Of a DNA stretch of 64,000 bases, positions 25,154-34,593 are shown one piece after another. The DNA comes from Gammaproteobacteria bacterium (GTDB taxonomy: Bacteria; Pseudomonadota; Gammaproteobacteria; Steroidobacterales; Woeseiaceae): positions 1 through 64,000 of the forward strand of contig JAHEFG010000003.1 in NCBI GenBank assembly GCA_024640305.1. Direction: 5' to 3'. The notes under the pieces were generated by a model. That model had not been told where the DNA came from. It worked only from the letters and a program-made list of their open reading frames with translations, and did not search any database. Made by a program: the position numbers and the translations under genes. Position 1 is the stretch's first letter, and each line of letters starts with the position of its first letter.

Positions 25154-27721
25154 ATGAACAACAAAACCCTGCTGGCGATTATCGTGGGGTGTTTCATGAC
25201 AAGCATTGGTCAAGCTCAGGAGGCAGGTGACTATCGCCTGCCAACTGCAATACAACCGACGATGCAAAGCATCATTCTCAGGGTTGATCCAGCTCAGACG
25301 GCGTATTCGGGGCAAGTTGAAATTCAACTGACCATTGACGCGACCGTCGAACGTATTGGTATTCACCAACTCGGCCTTAACATGACGGCGATTACGTTGT
25401 CAGAGGGTGACAATGCGCGGCGGTTACAGGCGGAAGAGGGCGACTGGGAAATTAACTGGTTGTCGGACGGCAGTCCAATCGAAGCTGGCCAATATCAACT
25501 GAGCATTATTTTCGATGGCCAGCACTCGACCGATTCGCTGGGCATGCACCGCGTCACGTTCGAGGGCAACGAGTATATTTTTACGCACTTCGAGACTATG
25601 CATGCGCGCCGGGCCATGCCGTTATTTGATGAGCCCAGCTTCAAGATCCCATACCAGCTAACCATTGTTACGCCCGAAGGCCACACGGTGGTCGGCAACA
25701 CACCGGTGGCGTCACAGGGTGTCGAAGATGGTTGGCAGCGGGTTGAGTTCATGCGCTCCAAACCAACGCCGGGTTACCTGATCGCCTATGCGGTCGGCCC
25801 CCTCGATCGTGTACCGCTGCGGGGAATGTCTGTAGCGGGCTTTATTTACACGCCAAAGGGTCGGGCGGATAAAGTGGGTTTTGTGCAACGGGAGACGCCG
25901 AAGCTCGTAAGCGCTCTGGAGGATTATTTCGGCACCGACTACCCCTACCGCAAGCTGGATTTTTTAGCCGTGCCGGAATTCGCAATCGGTGCGATGGAAA
26001 ATCCGGGGTTGATCACGTTCAGAACCGACTACCTGATGCTTGGCGACGAGGCGGAGGGGAGTACTGCCGAGGCGGCACTATCTACGATCGCACACGAGGT
26101 CGCTCACATGTGGTTTGGCGATCTCGTCAGCATCCAGTGGTGGAATGATATGTGGCTGAAGGAAGCGTTCGCGTCCTGGATGGATACAAAAACACTAGAC
26201 CGTATTTATCCGCAGTTTGAGGCGGGCCTGAAATTGCCACAGGCAGAATCACTTGCGACTGATCAGCAGACAACAACGATGGCAATTCGCAGAACGGTAA
26301 GAAGCAGCCGCGATGTTAATGCGGATATTCGCCTCAATTACGCGAAAGGCTCGGCGCTGCTCGGCATGCTCGAAGATTATGTTGGCGCCGATGTCTGGCA
26401 ACAGGGTGTACGCATCTACATGAAAGCCCATGCTTGGGGTAACGCAGCGGAAACCGACCTTTGGGAGGCAATGTCAAAAGCGTCCGGCATCGATATCGGT
26501 GCAATCGCGAGCACTTACCTGAACCAGCCGGGGTTCGCGATTCTCGATATTGACGCGGATGGCAACGTTGGCCAGAAACGTTATCTGACCTACGGTATGC
26601 AAGCGCCGGATTTCGAGTGGCGTATTCCCCTGAGCATCAAGTACAAACAGAACGGCGAAGTTCGCAGGACGTCATACCTGTTGGAAGAAAAGGCCGGCCG
26701 TATTGATGTTCCCGAAGACGCCGACTGGGTGTTCCCGGATGCGGGCGCAAATGGCTATTTTCGCTGGCAAATTGATTCGCGGCAATTTCAGGCGCTTCTG
26801 GATGACGTCGGGGAACTGACGAATCGCGAAAAGATTGCGCTGCTCGACAATAGCTCGGCATTGCTGATGGCCGGCCGTCAGTCAGTCGCCGAGCACATGT
26901 TCGTCGTCGACAGCTTGTTGAAAGACAATCATCCACTCGTGTTCCTGAAGGCGCTTGAGCAGCTCAAGTGGGTAGCGGACCGATTTGTCGACCCTTCCAA
27001 CGCCGATTCGTTTGCACGACTCGTCGACGAAAAGTTGAGCGACCGCTTTCGCGAAGTCGGCCCGGAAACTCGCCCAGGTGATAGCCAGACGTTGATTCAA
27101 ATGCGACCGCGGCTTCTTCGCGTGCTGGGTGAATACGGTTCCGATACCAATGTACGCGCCGCGGCGGTTGTTATAGCAGAACGCTACCTGGAGTCACCGG
27201 AATCAGTCGGCGGCGATCTCGGCCGCGAAGCACTGCGAGTTCTGGCGCTCAACGACGATGGTGCTCGTTATGAGCAATACGTCGAGACGTACCTGCAATC
27301 GGATTCTGAGGACCAGAAATCAAAAATTCTGGGCTCGATCTACTTTGCGAGCGGGAACGTCATCCAGAAACACCTCGATTTTTCGATTTCGGCCGCGGTG
27401 CCTGCAGGGGATGCACCAAAAGGCATCGTTGCTTATGCCGGCCTTCTTGAGTCACATGCCAGCCTGTACAAGTGGCTGGAAGCAAACCTCGACGCCTATG
27501 AGGCAAAAATCACGGCCGATTACCGCCCTCGCTTGCCGCAGTTCATGGCCGGCAAATGCAGCGATGAAAACCTCGCTCTTATGCAGAAGTTTTTTGCCGA
27601 TCGGGGTGAAGTATATGCAGTGAGCCTTGGCAAAGCGGTCGAGAAAATGCGCACGTGTATCGGGCTCAGGCAGCGAGAGAGTGCCGCAATGCTGGAGTTT
27701 CTTGAGCAATACGCGGATTAG
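25154..27721 (+). CDS. Exported M1-family aminopeptidase
   Basis: A protein of about 855 aa with a signal peptide ending GQAQ near residue 22. It has the M1 N-terminal beta domain, the exopeptidase motif GAMEN and the zinc site HEVAH (314-318) with the third ligand Glu337, which is the correct 18-residue spacing. A C-terminal ERAP1-like helical domain with CIGLRQRE near the end completes the family architecture, so it is full length. It should remove N-terminal residues from peptides in the periplasm. An ATG at 25112 is also in frame and has GGGA upstream; I prefer 25154 because AGGGG precedes it and it gives a single normal signal peptide. Confidence 0.9.
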   Translation: MNNKTLLAIIVGCFMTSIGQAQEAGDYRLPTAIQPTMQSIILRVDPAQTAYSGQVEIQLTIDATVERIGIHQLGLNMTAITLSEGDNARRLQAEEGDWEINWLSDGSPIEAGQYQLSIIFDGQHSTDSLGMHRVTFEGNEYIFTHFETMHARRAMPLFDEPSFKIPYQLTIVTPEGHTVVGNTPVASQGVEDGWQRVEFMRSKPTPGYLIAYAVGPLDRVPLRGMSVAGFIYTPKGRADKVGFVQRETPKLVSALEDYFGTDYPYRKLDFLAVPEFAIGAMENPGLITFRTDYLMLGDEAEGSTAEAALSTIAHEVAHMWFGDLVSIQWWNDMWLKEAFASWMDTKTLDRIYPQFEAGLKLPQAESLATDQQTTTMAIRRTVRSSRDVNADIRLNYAKGSALLGMLEDYVGADVWQQGVRIYMKAHAWGNAAETDLWEAMSKASGIDIGAIASTYLNQPGFAILDIDADGNVGQKRYLTYGMQAPDFEWRIPLSIKYKQNGEVRRTSYLLEEKAGRIDVPEDADWVFPDAGANGYFRWQIDSRQFQALLDDVGELTNREKIALLDNSSALLMAGRQSVAEHMFVVDSLLKDNHPLVFLKALEQLKWVADRFVDPSNADSFARLVDEKLSDRFREVGPETRPGDSQTLIQMRPRLLRVLGEYGSDTNVRAAAVVIAERYLESPESVGGDLGREALRVLALNDDGARYEQYVETYLQSDSEDQKSKILGSIYFASGNVIQKHLDFSISAAVPAGDAPKGIVAYAGLLESHASLYKWLEANLDAYEAKITADYRPRLPQFMAGKCSDENLALMQKFFADRGEVYAVSLGKAVEKMRTCIGLRQRESAAMLEFLEQYAD

Positions 27722-27835
27722 CGCTTGCGGCCTGCACGCACTACGGTATTGCGTTAAATCCTGATATCCGGCGGCGTTTTAGCAACGTAAACTATCGTTA
27801 GCGGGGAGCTTTTGAAAAAGCTGCGGAGCTAGCCA

Positions 27836-29785
27836 ATGACAGGTTACTCGACGCTGCGCGAGCACATGATCCGGGACCAGGTTGTCGCCCGAGGTGTAAC
27901 CTCAGAAAAGGTTCTCGATGCGATGCGCAAGGTGCCTCGTGAGCGATTCTTGCCACAAGGACAGGGGAAGTACGCCTACGACGATTCACCGCTGCCGATT
28001 GCCGAAGGCCAGACAATTTCACAACCTTACATCGTGGCGTACATGTTGGAAGGCCTGGCCCTGAAGGGCGGCGACAAGGTCCTTGAGGTCGGCACCGGGT
28101 CTGGATATGCGGCGGCAGTTCTCGCTGAAATAGCCGCGGAGGTCTACACGATAGAGCGCATCGCCGGGCTCGCCGAAATGGCGCGTGCCGTTCTCGACAA
28201 TCTCGGCTACGACAACGTGCACGTGCGGCATGGTGACGGCACGCTCGGCTGGCCCGAGCAAGCGCCTTTCGACGGCATCGTGGTTGCGGCCGGAGGTCCA
28301 TCGGTTCCGGAAACGCTCAAGCAACAGCTCAAGATCGGCGGGCGGCTGGTCATACCGGTCGGCAGGAGCAAGGACTTCCAGGAGCTCATTCAAGTTACCC
28401 GGGTCACCGAGGACAGGTTTGAAACAGAGGACCTGTCGACCGTGCGTTTCGTGCCGCTCGTCGGTGAAGAAGGCTGGTCATCGGAGCTCGGTTCGTTAAC
28501 CAGCCAGATCGCGGATGCCTGCGAGCCGTTCCAGTCGATCGAGACTGTTAATCTCGATCCGTTGCTCGAGCGCATCGGTGATGCACAAGTGGTGCTGATC
28601 GGTGAGGCGAGCCACGGTACGTCGGAATTTTACAGGCTGCGCAGTCGCATTAGCAGCGAACTGATCAGTAAGAAGGGTTTCAAATTCGTTGCCATCGAAG
28701 GTGACTGGCCAGACGCGGCACGTATCGATCATTTCGTCAGGCACTTTGAATATCCGCCGTCGGAGTGGACATCTTTCGCCCGCTTTCCAACCTGGATGTG
28801 GCGCAACAATGAAGTTCGTGAGTTTGTCGATTGGTTGCGGCTGCACAATGCAGCTCTGTCAGCTGATGCGCGCGTCGCGTTTCATGGCCTCGATCTTTAC
28901 AGTTTGTACAGCTCGATCCGCGCGATTCTGAAGTACCTGGACGAAGTCGATCCCGAGACTGCCAGCCTGGCCAGGGAACGGTATGCATGCCTGAAGCCGT
29001 GGCAGCCGGATCCAGCAAGTTACGGCAGGGCTGCGCTCAGCGGCTCATACCCGAGTTGCGAAAATGAAGTGGCGCAAATTCTGGTCAGGTTGTCGCAGAA
29101 GCATCGAGAGTATGCAGAGCATGACGGTGAACGTTTTCTCGACGCTGTGCAAAACGCGCGACTTGTTGCTAACGCGGAGCAGTACTACCGGACGATGTAT
29201 TACGGCTCACGCAAGTCCTGGAACCTGCGTGACAGTTACATGTTCGAAACGCTGCAGTCGTTACGCCAGCATCACGCACCCGACAACAAAGCGATCGTTT
29301 GGGCGCACAACTCTCATGTTGGCGATGCGGCGGCAACCGAGATGCAAAAGCACGGTGAGATCAACATCGGCCACTTGTGTCGTAAGGAGTACGGCGATGC
29401 AGCCTACCTGATCGGTTTTGGCACGCATTCGGGCACGGTCGCGGCCGCATCGGACTGGGATGGGCCGATGGAAGTAAAACAGATCCTGGCTTCACGCCAC
29501 GGGAGTTACGAAAGACTGTTCCACGAGGTCGGTTATCCCGGGTTCTTGCTGGGTCTTCGGCACCTGACATCGAGTTTGCTGCGGACCAGGCTCTCAAAGG
29601 AACGACTGCAGCGTGCCATCGGTGTTATTTATCGCCCGGAAACCGAGCTCGCAAGCCATTATTTTTCGGCCGACTTACCGACTCAATTTGATGAATACAT
29701 CTGGGTAGATAACACCCATGCCGTGCAGCCCTTCGAGACTGACGAACTCGAAGGACTGCCCGACACGTATCCGTTCGGACTGTAA
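27836..29785 (+). CDS. Protein-L-isoaspartate methyltransferase fused to an erythromycin-esterase-like domain
   Basis: A 649-aa cytoplasmic fusion. Residues 1 to about 205 form a complete PCMT: an N-terminal helix with VLDAMRKVPRERFLP, SPLPIAEGQTISQPY and SAM motif I VLEVGTGSGY. PCMT repairs isoaspartyl residues in damaged proteins. Residues from about 225 to the end match the erythromycin esterase superfamily: GEASHGT with Glu257 and His260, AIEGDWPDA, and a late AHNSHVGDA motif, which are the residues used by that family for water activation. Both halves look intact. Such fusions are known in databases, but the esterase half has no assigned substrate here. GGAG precedes the ATG. The gene is convergent with the next, with only six bases between stops. 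Confidence 0.88.
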   Translation: MTGYSTLREHMIRDQVVARGVTSEKVLDAMRKVPRERFLPQGQGKYAYDDSPLPIAEGQTISQPYIVAYMLEGLALKGGDKVLEVGTGSGYAAAVLAEIAAEVYTIERIAGLAEMARAVLDNLGYDNVHVRHGDGTLGWPEQAPFDGIVVAAGGPSVPETLKQQLKIGGRLVIPVGRSKDFQELIQVTRVTEDRFETEDLSTVRFVPLVGEEGWSSELGSLTSQIADACEPFQSIETVNLDPLLERIGDAQVVLIGEASHGTSEFYRLRSRISSELISKKGFKFVAIEGDWPDAARIDHFVRHFEYPPSEWTSFARFPTWMWRNNEVREFVDWLRLHNAALSADARVAFHGLDLYSLYSSIRAILKYLDEVDPETASLARERYACLKPWQPDPASYGRAALSGSYPSCENEVAQILVRLSQKHREYAEHDGERFLDAVQNARLVANAEQYYRTMYYGSRKSWNLRDSYMFETLQSLRQHHAPDNKAIVWAHNSHVGDAAATEMQKHGEINIGHLCRKEYGDAAYLIGFGTHSGTVAAASDWDGPMEVKQILASRHGSYERLFHEVGYPGFLLGLRHLTSSLLRTRLSKERLQRAIGVIYRPETELASHYFSADLPTQFDEYIWVDNTHAVQPFETDELEGLPDTYPFGL

Positions 29786-29791
29786 CCAGGC

Positions 29792-30526
29792 TTATTCCGC
29801 TTCAGCCAGAGTCTTCATTGTGTCGGCCCTGACACCATCTGCTGCTGCGGCCGCTTGTCCTTCCTCTGACGACAGCATGGCGTTAAGCGCATCCATGTCG
29901 GACACGCTGATTACCAGGCCGGTCAGGTGAGGGTTTTTCGTGTCCTGGAACGTGTGCACATGTGCCGCGCCATTGGCTGCGAATAACTGGTGCCGGCTAT
30001 CATCACCGCGCCAGGCAGCGAGCCATTTCGCGGGGTCGTTTACTTCGTGCAGGATCATGAGATGGGTGTTGCCACCACCACCAGCACCCGCGGCTGGCAT
30101 ATCGCTGTTCCAAATATCATTGGTGTAGCGCCACTGGCCATCGTCGCCCCGGTGCCAGGTTTCCATGTACTTGCCTGTGTCAACCACGGTATCGCCGGCT
30201 GTCAGCGTGTATGTACCGATGTTGTATGCATGGTCGCCCGCGATCTGCGTCTCCAGGGAGTTAAGTTTCCCGGTGAGGCCGGCGTCGATCATGGAGCCAA
30301 ATAAGGTGCGCACTGCATCAGCACCAATCTGTATTTCTGCGTTGGGTGGCAAGAGACGTGCGTCACTCTCGTACAGAGCCGCGACTGCTTCGATGTCACC
30401 GGCATTGAGTGCTGCTTCCCACTCGGCTGACCTTGCATGGATTTCCGAAGGGTCGGCGGAGGGCGGGCCTTGCGTGCAACCGACAGCGATTACGAGCAAC
30501 GAAAGTACGGCTATAAGTTTTCTCAT
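29792..30526 (-). CDS. Exported SnoaL/DUF4440-like protein with C-terminal dimeric-barrel-like domain
   Basis: A 244-aa protein with a signal ending VGCTQG, close to a lipobox, so probably a lipoprotein. The first domain (about 30-145) is NTF2/SnoaL-like of the DUF4440 kind: WEAALNAGDIEAVAALY, DARLLPPNA and a GDHAYNIGTYTLT strand, ending in WHRGDDGQWRY. A Gly-rich linker leads to a second domain of about 95 residues with HLMILHEVNDPAKWLAAW and VHTFQDTKNP, resembling a dimeric alpha-beta barrel. Neither has a readable catalytic site. AGAGGATT precedes the ATG. Confidence 0.75.
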   Translation of the reverse strand: MRKLIAVLSLLVIAVGCTQGPPSADPSEIHARSAEWEAALNAGDIEAVAALYESDARLLPPNAEIQIGADAVRTLFGSMIDAGLTGKLNSLETQIAGDHAYNIGTYTLTAGDTVVDTGKYMETWHRGDDGQWRYTNDIWNSDMPAAGAGGGGNTHLMILHEVNDPAKWLAAWRGDDSRHQLFAANGAAHVHTFQDTKNPHLTGLVISVSDMDALNAMLSSEEGQAAAAADGVRADTMKTLAEAE

Positions 30527-30685
30527 TTTGAATCCTCTTGGGGCTGATTTGATATAAGAATAGCAGGGGATAATACGATGTGCTCGGCGTCACCAGCTTC
30601 TGCGTAATGGATCTTTACGCCGTTGTTATCGGCATAATCGTGTTTGATTTCGGGGGGCTTCTCAGGCACAAGTACAGATTAACCT

Positions 30686-31246
30686 GTGGAAAGCGTGACG
30701 GCCACTCGAGTGGACAAGAACACAGCAAGGATAGTCGCCGATGGGCTGACGTGGACCCGAATACTGGCTGTAGCGCCGATAACGGTGCTCGCCTGGTATG
30801 AGCTCAAGTGGTGGGTGCTGGTGGTCTACGTCGCCGCTGCCCTGACAGACCTGCTTGACGGTATGTTTGCGCGGCGCGCGGCGCCACCTGCGACCAACAT
30901 AGATTTCGACGGTCTCGCCGATCTGCTTCTTAGTGCGATGACATTGCTTTGGCTGTGGATGCTTATTCCCGGGTTTTTCCCCAGGTATTGGCTGCCGTAC
31001 ATTCCGTTGCTGGTGTTGCTCGAGATCTACATGACCTCGGTTCGGATTCGCCATCCGCACATGACCATTCCACATTTTGAGTTTGGTCGTTACGCCATGG
31101 CATTGTTTTTTTTCCTGTTGCCAGTACTCATTATTTGGGAGGACGTAAGCTGGTTCGTCCACCTGGTATTGATTATCGGCACGGCGTCCAAGATACAGCT
31201 CGCCTGGGCACTCGCGGGCTGCGTCAGATCCGGCCGGGCCGGCTAA
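30686..31246 (+). CDS. CDP-alcohol phosphatidyltransferase family membrane enzyme
   Basis: A 186-aa integral membrane protein with about five hydrophobic helices. It carries a variant of the CDP-alcohol phosphotransferase signature: DLLDGMFAR followed by NIDFDGLAD. The order D-x2-DG-x2-AR and the two downstream aspartates are kept, but the spacer is one residue short and the usual Gly is Asn. The family transfers a phospho-alcohol group from CDP-diacylglycerol or CDP-alcohol in phospholipid synthesis; the substrate here is not clear. The start is a GTG at 30686 without a strong ribosome-binding site; GTGs at 30695 and 30710 are alternatives. Confidence 0.78.
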   Translation: MESVTATRVDKNTARIVADGLTWTRILAVAPITVLAWYELKWWVLVVYVAAALTDLLDGMFARRAAPPATNIDFDGLADLLLSAMTLLWLWMLIPGFFPRYWLPYIPLLVLLEIYMTSVRIRHPHMTIPHFEFGRYAMALFFFLLPVLIIWEDVSWFVHLVLIIGTASKIQLAWALAGCVRSGRAG

Positions 31247-31340
31247 GTAATTGATTTAACGGCGCCGATAAGTCGCGCGACACTCCAGGACTGTCTATAC
31301 TCGGCGGCGGTATTGGAGATCGCAGGCAGCCTGGGAAACG

Positions 31341-33164
31341 ATGGGTCTATTCACCGAACTAAAGCGGCGAAACGTGTTTCGTGTCGCGGCTGCCTACGCC
31401 GTCATCGCCTGGTTTTTGGCACAGGTTGCGGATCTCGCTTTTGATAATTTCGGTGCTCCTGATTGGGTACCCAAATCCGTGTTGTTTGTTCTGGCGCTCG
31501 GCTTTCCATTGGCCGTTATCTTCGCCTGGGCGTTTGAGATGACGCCTGAAGGCGTGAAGAAGGAAAAAGATGTCGACAGGTCGCAGTCCATCACCCAAAA
31601 AACAGGTCGCAAACTCAACTATCTGATCATAGCCGTACTGGTTGCTGCGGTCGGTGTCCTGCTGGCCGACAAATTCTTGTTGCGGGACGTAACGCCATCT
31701 GTGGCCACGGATACGATGGTTGGCGCCGTCACGGATAAGTCGGTGGCTGTGTTGCCGTTTGTCGCAATGAGCAGCGGTCCTGATGATGAATACTTCGCCG
31801 ATGGCCTGACTGAGGAGATCCTGAATTCCCTGGCACAATTGCCCGAATTGCTGGTGACGGCACGCACTTCGGCGTTCACCTTCAAAGGCCAGGATCTGCC
31901 GATTCCGGAGGTCGCTGCGAAACTCGGGGTTGCTCATGTTGTCGAGGGCTCGGTCAGGCGTGCCGGCGAGCAACTGCGCATAACCGCACAGCTGATTCGA
32001 GCTAGCGACGGCTTTCACCTCTGGTCAGAGACCTACGATCGCTCAGGCGAAGACAGTTTTCGTGTGCAGGGCGAGATCGCCGAAAAAGTTGCGGCGGCAC
32101 TCGATGTGGTGCTCGATGAGGAACAACTGGAGAGCATGCGGTCGAGTGGGCTGCGGAACCCAGAGGCATTCATTGCTTATCAAAAGGGAGTAGAGATTGC
32201 AGACAGCGCGCACGCTGGCACAGGTGACGAGCAAGTTACCGGATTGTTGGCCGCGAATGAGTTCTTTGATCGGACTATTGAATTAGAGCCGGGGTTTTCA
32301 TCGGCGCACTTTGATCACGGTGATTACTACGTTCACTTTGCCGAGAATGCGCAGGAGGGGAGGGATTCCGAGGAGATCGCGGACGCGCTGGAGCTCGCCG
32401 AGAAGGATTTCCAGAATGCCGCACGGACCGCCAGGAGCGAGGGCGACCGTCTAAATGCAACACTAGAACTGACGTTGATATCGAAACAATGGCGGCGACT
32501 GCCGGAGCTGTTCGCCGCTGCTTACCGGTCGACTGATTGCATCAGGCCTTCGTGGTGGGGATCAGTACCAACGATACTTGACCCATCAGAGGGGGCACTC
32601 GCTTTATGGCAGCGCGCAGCGGCGTGCGACCCAATGAGTTTCTATAACTGGGTCAATGTCGCACATTTGCAGGAATCACTGGGTGATTACCAGGCAGCGA
32701 TAGATACCGCGAAGCGAGCGATGGAAATAATTCCGCATCGACAAATAGCAGATCAATTGATATCTGCGTACATGGCCGCCGGTCAGTTTGATGATGCTGA
32801 AGCCGCCGGTCAGAGGTACCTGGAAGACGAATCGAGGCGGCATGAGCTCCAATTCAGGCTGGCGGCAGCTAAGGGCAACGCGACTGAGGCGCGGGCGCTT
32901 CTCGGCGAAATGGTCGAGAAATTCGGTCTTGAGGAGCTACATCATTTCGCGGTACTGGGCGATCGCGGCGAAGCCAACCGCGGGGCAGCGGTAGCGGACA
33001 AACATCCACTCGGCTTCCTGGCTCTTCTCGATGTGGTTAGTATCTGCAACTGTGGTGCGCCGTTTGATCTTGACGCTGCGCCGAACTTCGCGCGGTTGAT
33101 CGAAGAGGCGGACTTGCCGTGGCCGCCAACTTCGCCAATCGAATGGCCGTTGAAGGATTGGTAG
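31341..33164 (+). CDS. TolB-like/TPR membrane protein (paralogue 1)
   Basis: A 607-aa protein. The N-terminus ELKRRNVFRVAAAY is the conserved cytoplasmic start of this large family, followed by two transmembrane helices, a short charged loop (PEGVKKEKDVDRSQS) and a third helix (about 95-110). A TolB/FlgO-like domain (about 130-265) begins SVAVLPFVAMS and contains YFADGLTEEI, AHVVEGSVRRAG and RASDGFHLWSETYDR. The remainder is TPR-rich. Related proteins often carry an N-terminal adenylate cyclase or DNA-binding domain; this one has neither. The function is unknown. A second copy lies at 53049-54854 on the other strand. Confidence 0.8.
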   Translation: MGLFTELKRRNVFRVAAAYAVIAWFLAQVADLAFDNFGAPDWVPKSVLFVLALGFPLAVIFAWAFEMTPEGVKKEKDVDRSQSITQKTGRKLNYLIIAVLVAAVGVLLADKFLLRDVTPSVATDTMVGAVTDKSVAVLPFVAMSSGPDDEYFADGLTEEILNSLAQLPELLVTARTSAFTFKGQDLPIPEVAAKLGVAHVVEGSVRRAGEQLRITAQLIRASDGFHLWSETYDRSGEDSFRVQGEIAEKVAAALDVVLDEEQLESMRSSGLRNPEAFIAYQKGVEIADSAHAGTGDEQVTGLLAANEFFDRTIELEPGFSSAHFDHGDYYVHFAENAQEGRDSEEIADALELAEKDFQNAARTARSEGDRLNATLELTLISKQWRRLPELFAAAYRSTDCIRPSWWGSVPTILDPSEGALALWQRAAACDPMSFYNWVNVAHLQESLGDYQAAIDTAKRAMEIIPHRQIADQLISAYMAAGQFDDAEAAGQRYLEDESRRHELQFRLAAAKGNATEARALLGEMVEKFGLEELHHFAVLGDRGEANRGAAVADKHPLGFLALLDVVSICNCGAPFDLDAAPNFARLIEEADLPWPPTSPIEWPLKDW

Positions 33165-33176
33165 CTCCGGGGCTGC

Positions 33177-33683
33177 CTACCGCGATTTCAGGATCGCCTC
33201 GATTTCCGCAAGCTGTTCTTTCGTCACTGGTTGAAACTTTCCGAGTGAACAGTGGGGACCTGTACCCCAGCTTCCACCCCAATGCCAGGGCCAGCGCCGG
33301 TACCAGGGGTAGTCGAACCAGTCGGCGACCAGGAATTTGTCCATCTCGCACATACGCGATCCGCTGAATGACCTTAGTTGAAGAACGTTGCCGAATCGCA
33401 GATCCGGGCAAGGCCAAGGCAGCGTATTGATCCACTGCTTATTGCGTCGTCCATTAAACAGAATGTGCTTGTCGTCAAGGGCGCGGAAGCTGTGAAACTC
33501 CATCTCGGACAGGCAGCGTTTGGTTTCTCCAAATTCGGCCGGGTCGAGCGGTTGACTCAGTATTTCCGCGATGTCCGCCTGCTTCGCTTTTTGCTGGCTC
33601 TCGACTTCTGGTGAGGTCGCGCAGCCCGAGCAGAACAGAACGGTGACGCATGCCATGAATATGGCATATTTGAAAGCGTCCAT
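33177..33683 (-). CDS. DUF6491-like lipoprotein
   Basis: A 168-aa protein with a lipoprotein signal ending FCSGCAT (Cys21). The mature part has CLSEMEFHSFRALDDKHILF, an NGRRNKQWINTLPWPCPDL block, RMCEMDKF and a C-terminal GPHCSLGKF with a closing helix. This Cys-containing pattern is what I associate with DUF6491, small envelope proteins of unknown function in gammaproteobacteria. A strong AAAGGAG lies upstream of the ATG. It is convergent with the TolB-like/TPR gene, with 12 bases between stops. Confidence 0.65.
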   Translation of the reverse strand: MDAFKYAIFMACVTVLFCSGCATSPEVESQQKAKQADIAEILSQPLDPAEFGETKRCLSEMEFHSFRALDDKHILFNGRRNKQWINTLPWPCPDLRFGNVLQLRSFSGSRMCEMDKFLVADWFDYPWYRRWPWHWGGSWGTGPHCSLGKFQPVTKEQLAEIEAILKSR

Positions 33684-33776
33684 GACTCGCTCCTTTTTTT
33701 GCTCCGCAATACGAAGCTAGCACGGGCGATCACGCGTAAGAATAAGGGATATGTGCAGTGTCGGGCGCGGTCCGAA

Positions 33777-34094
33777 TCAGGCTTTTTGCTTTGGAGCTGG
33801 TTTTAGCAGGGTTGACTCGAATTCGTATTTCGAACCGTTTGTGGCCTCAAGATTCACTTCCCACAACTCCTCGTCCGGCATTTGGGTTCGCTCGAGCCCA
33901 GGAAGCTCTCGCTCGTCATCAACCTGCAGGCCCCAGACTCTGACGTTACGCACGCCAACGACAGGGATGCGCTCACTGTCGAAACGGGCACGCATCGCCT
34001 CGTCGACACCGTCGGTTGCCCAAATGGCATAGCCGCAATCGACCATGGCAACCAATTCCGCTGGCATTGTTGCCTGCGAGGTTTTATCGGTCAT
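33777..34094 (-). CDS. Small hypothetical cytoplasmic protein
   Basis: 105 aa, no signal peptide or membrane segment. The composition is acidic with a central beta pattern (IPVVGVRNVRVWGLQVDD) and a short CGYAIWATDG motif near residue 20. I do not recognise a family. It has a good ribosome-binding site (AGGAGA at proper spacing before the ATG), and its codon use matches its neighbours, which supports a real gene. Confidence 0.6.
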   Translation of the reverse strand: MTDKTSQATMPAELVAMVDCGYAIWATDGVDEAMRARFDSERIPVVGVRNVRVWGLQVDDERELPGLERTQMPDEELWEVNLEATNGSKYEFESTLLKPAPKQKA

Positions 34095-34251
34095 GACAAT
34101 GTCTCCTATCGCAACCTGATGATAAACATATCAAAAATCGGGAGAGCCGTGTGCGGACCAGCATGACGGAATCTACGTAGTTTGATCCGCTGGCTACAGG
34201 CTTATAGTGAGACGGTGTTCTGTGCTTGGGTGAAAGCTCGGGGAGGCCTTT

Positions 34252-34584
34252 GTGGATGTCACATTAACCCAAACGATTGCCGCCATTGTCATGGTTGGCC
34301 TCGGCCTTGCGCTCATTATCGCTTACCGTGCCTACCTGGCCAGGAATTCCGAGCGCCGCATGCTTGGCATGCTTGATTCCCTCGGGCTCGATCAGGAAAT
34401 CGCTTCAAGCGGCGACCTCAAGACGATCATGGGAGAAGCACGGAAACGTTGCGAGGCTTGTACAGCCGAGGATGTGTGCGAACGTTGGCTGCGGGGTGAC
34501 GAGGAGGGCGACAACGCCTTTTGTCCCAATAAGCGCGTGTTCGACATACTCAATAAGTACAAAGACGGCGTCGAGCGGGTTTGA
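34252..34584 (+). CDS. DUF6455-like membrane-anchored small protein
   Basis: A 110-aa protein that starts at GTG with GGGGAGG nine bases upstream. One transmembrane helix (about 8-27) is followed by a soluble helical domain with four conserved-looking cysteines: RCEACTAEDVC, then WLRGDEEGDNAFCPN. This C-x2-C-x5-C ... FCPN pattern fits DUF6455. The cysteines could bind zinc or a cluster. The function is unknown. It converges on the RND adaptor gene with nine bases between stops. Confidence 0.65.
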   Translation: MDVTLTQTIAAIVMVGLGLALIIAYRAYLARNSERRMLGMLDSLGLDQEIASSGDLKTIMGEARKRCEACTAEDVCERWLRGDEEGDNAFCPNKRVFDILNKYKDGVERV

Positions 34585-34593
34585 CAAGGACGG

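Noticed and set aside
30580-30801. 73-codon frame with a hydrophobic start
   Set aside because: It overlaps the CDP-alcohol transferase gene in another frame, and the second half is polar and composition-biased; no ribosome-binding site.
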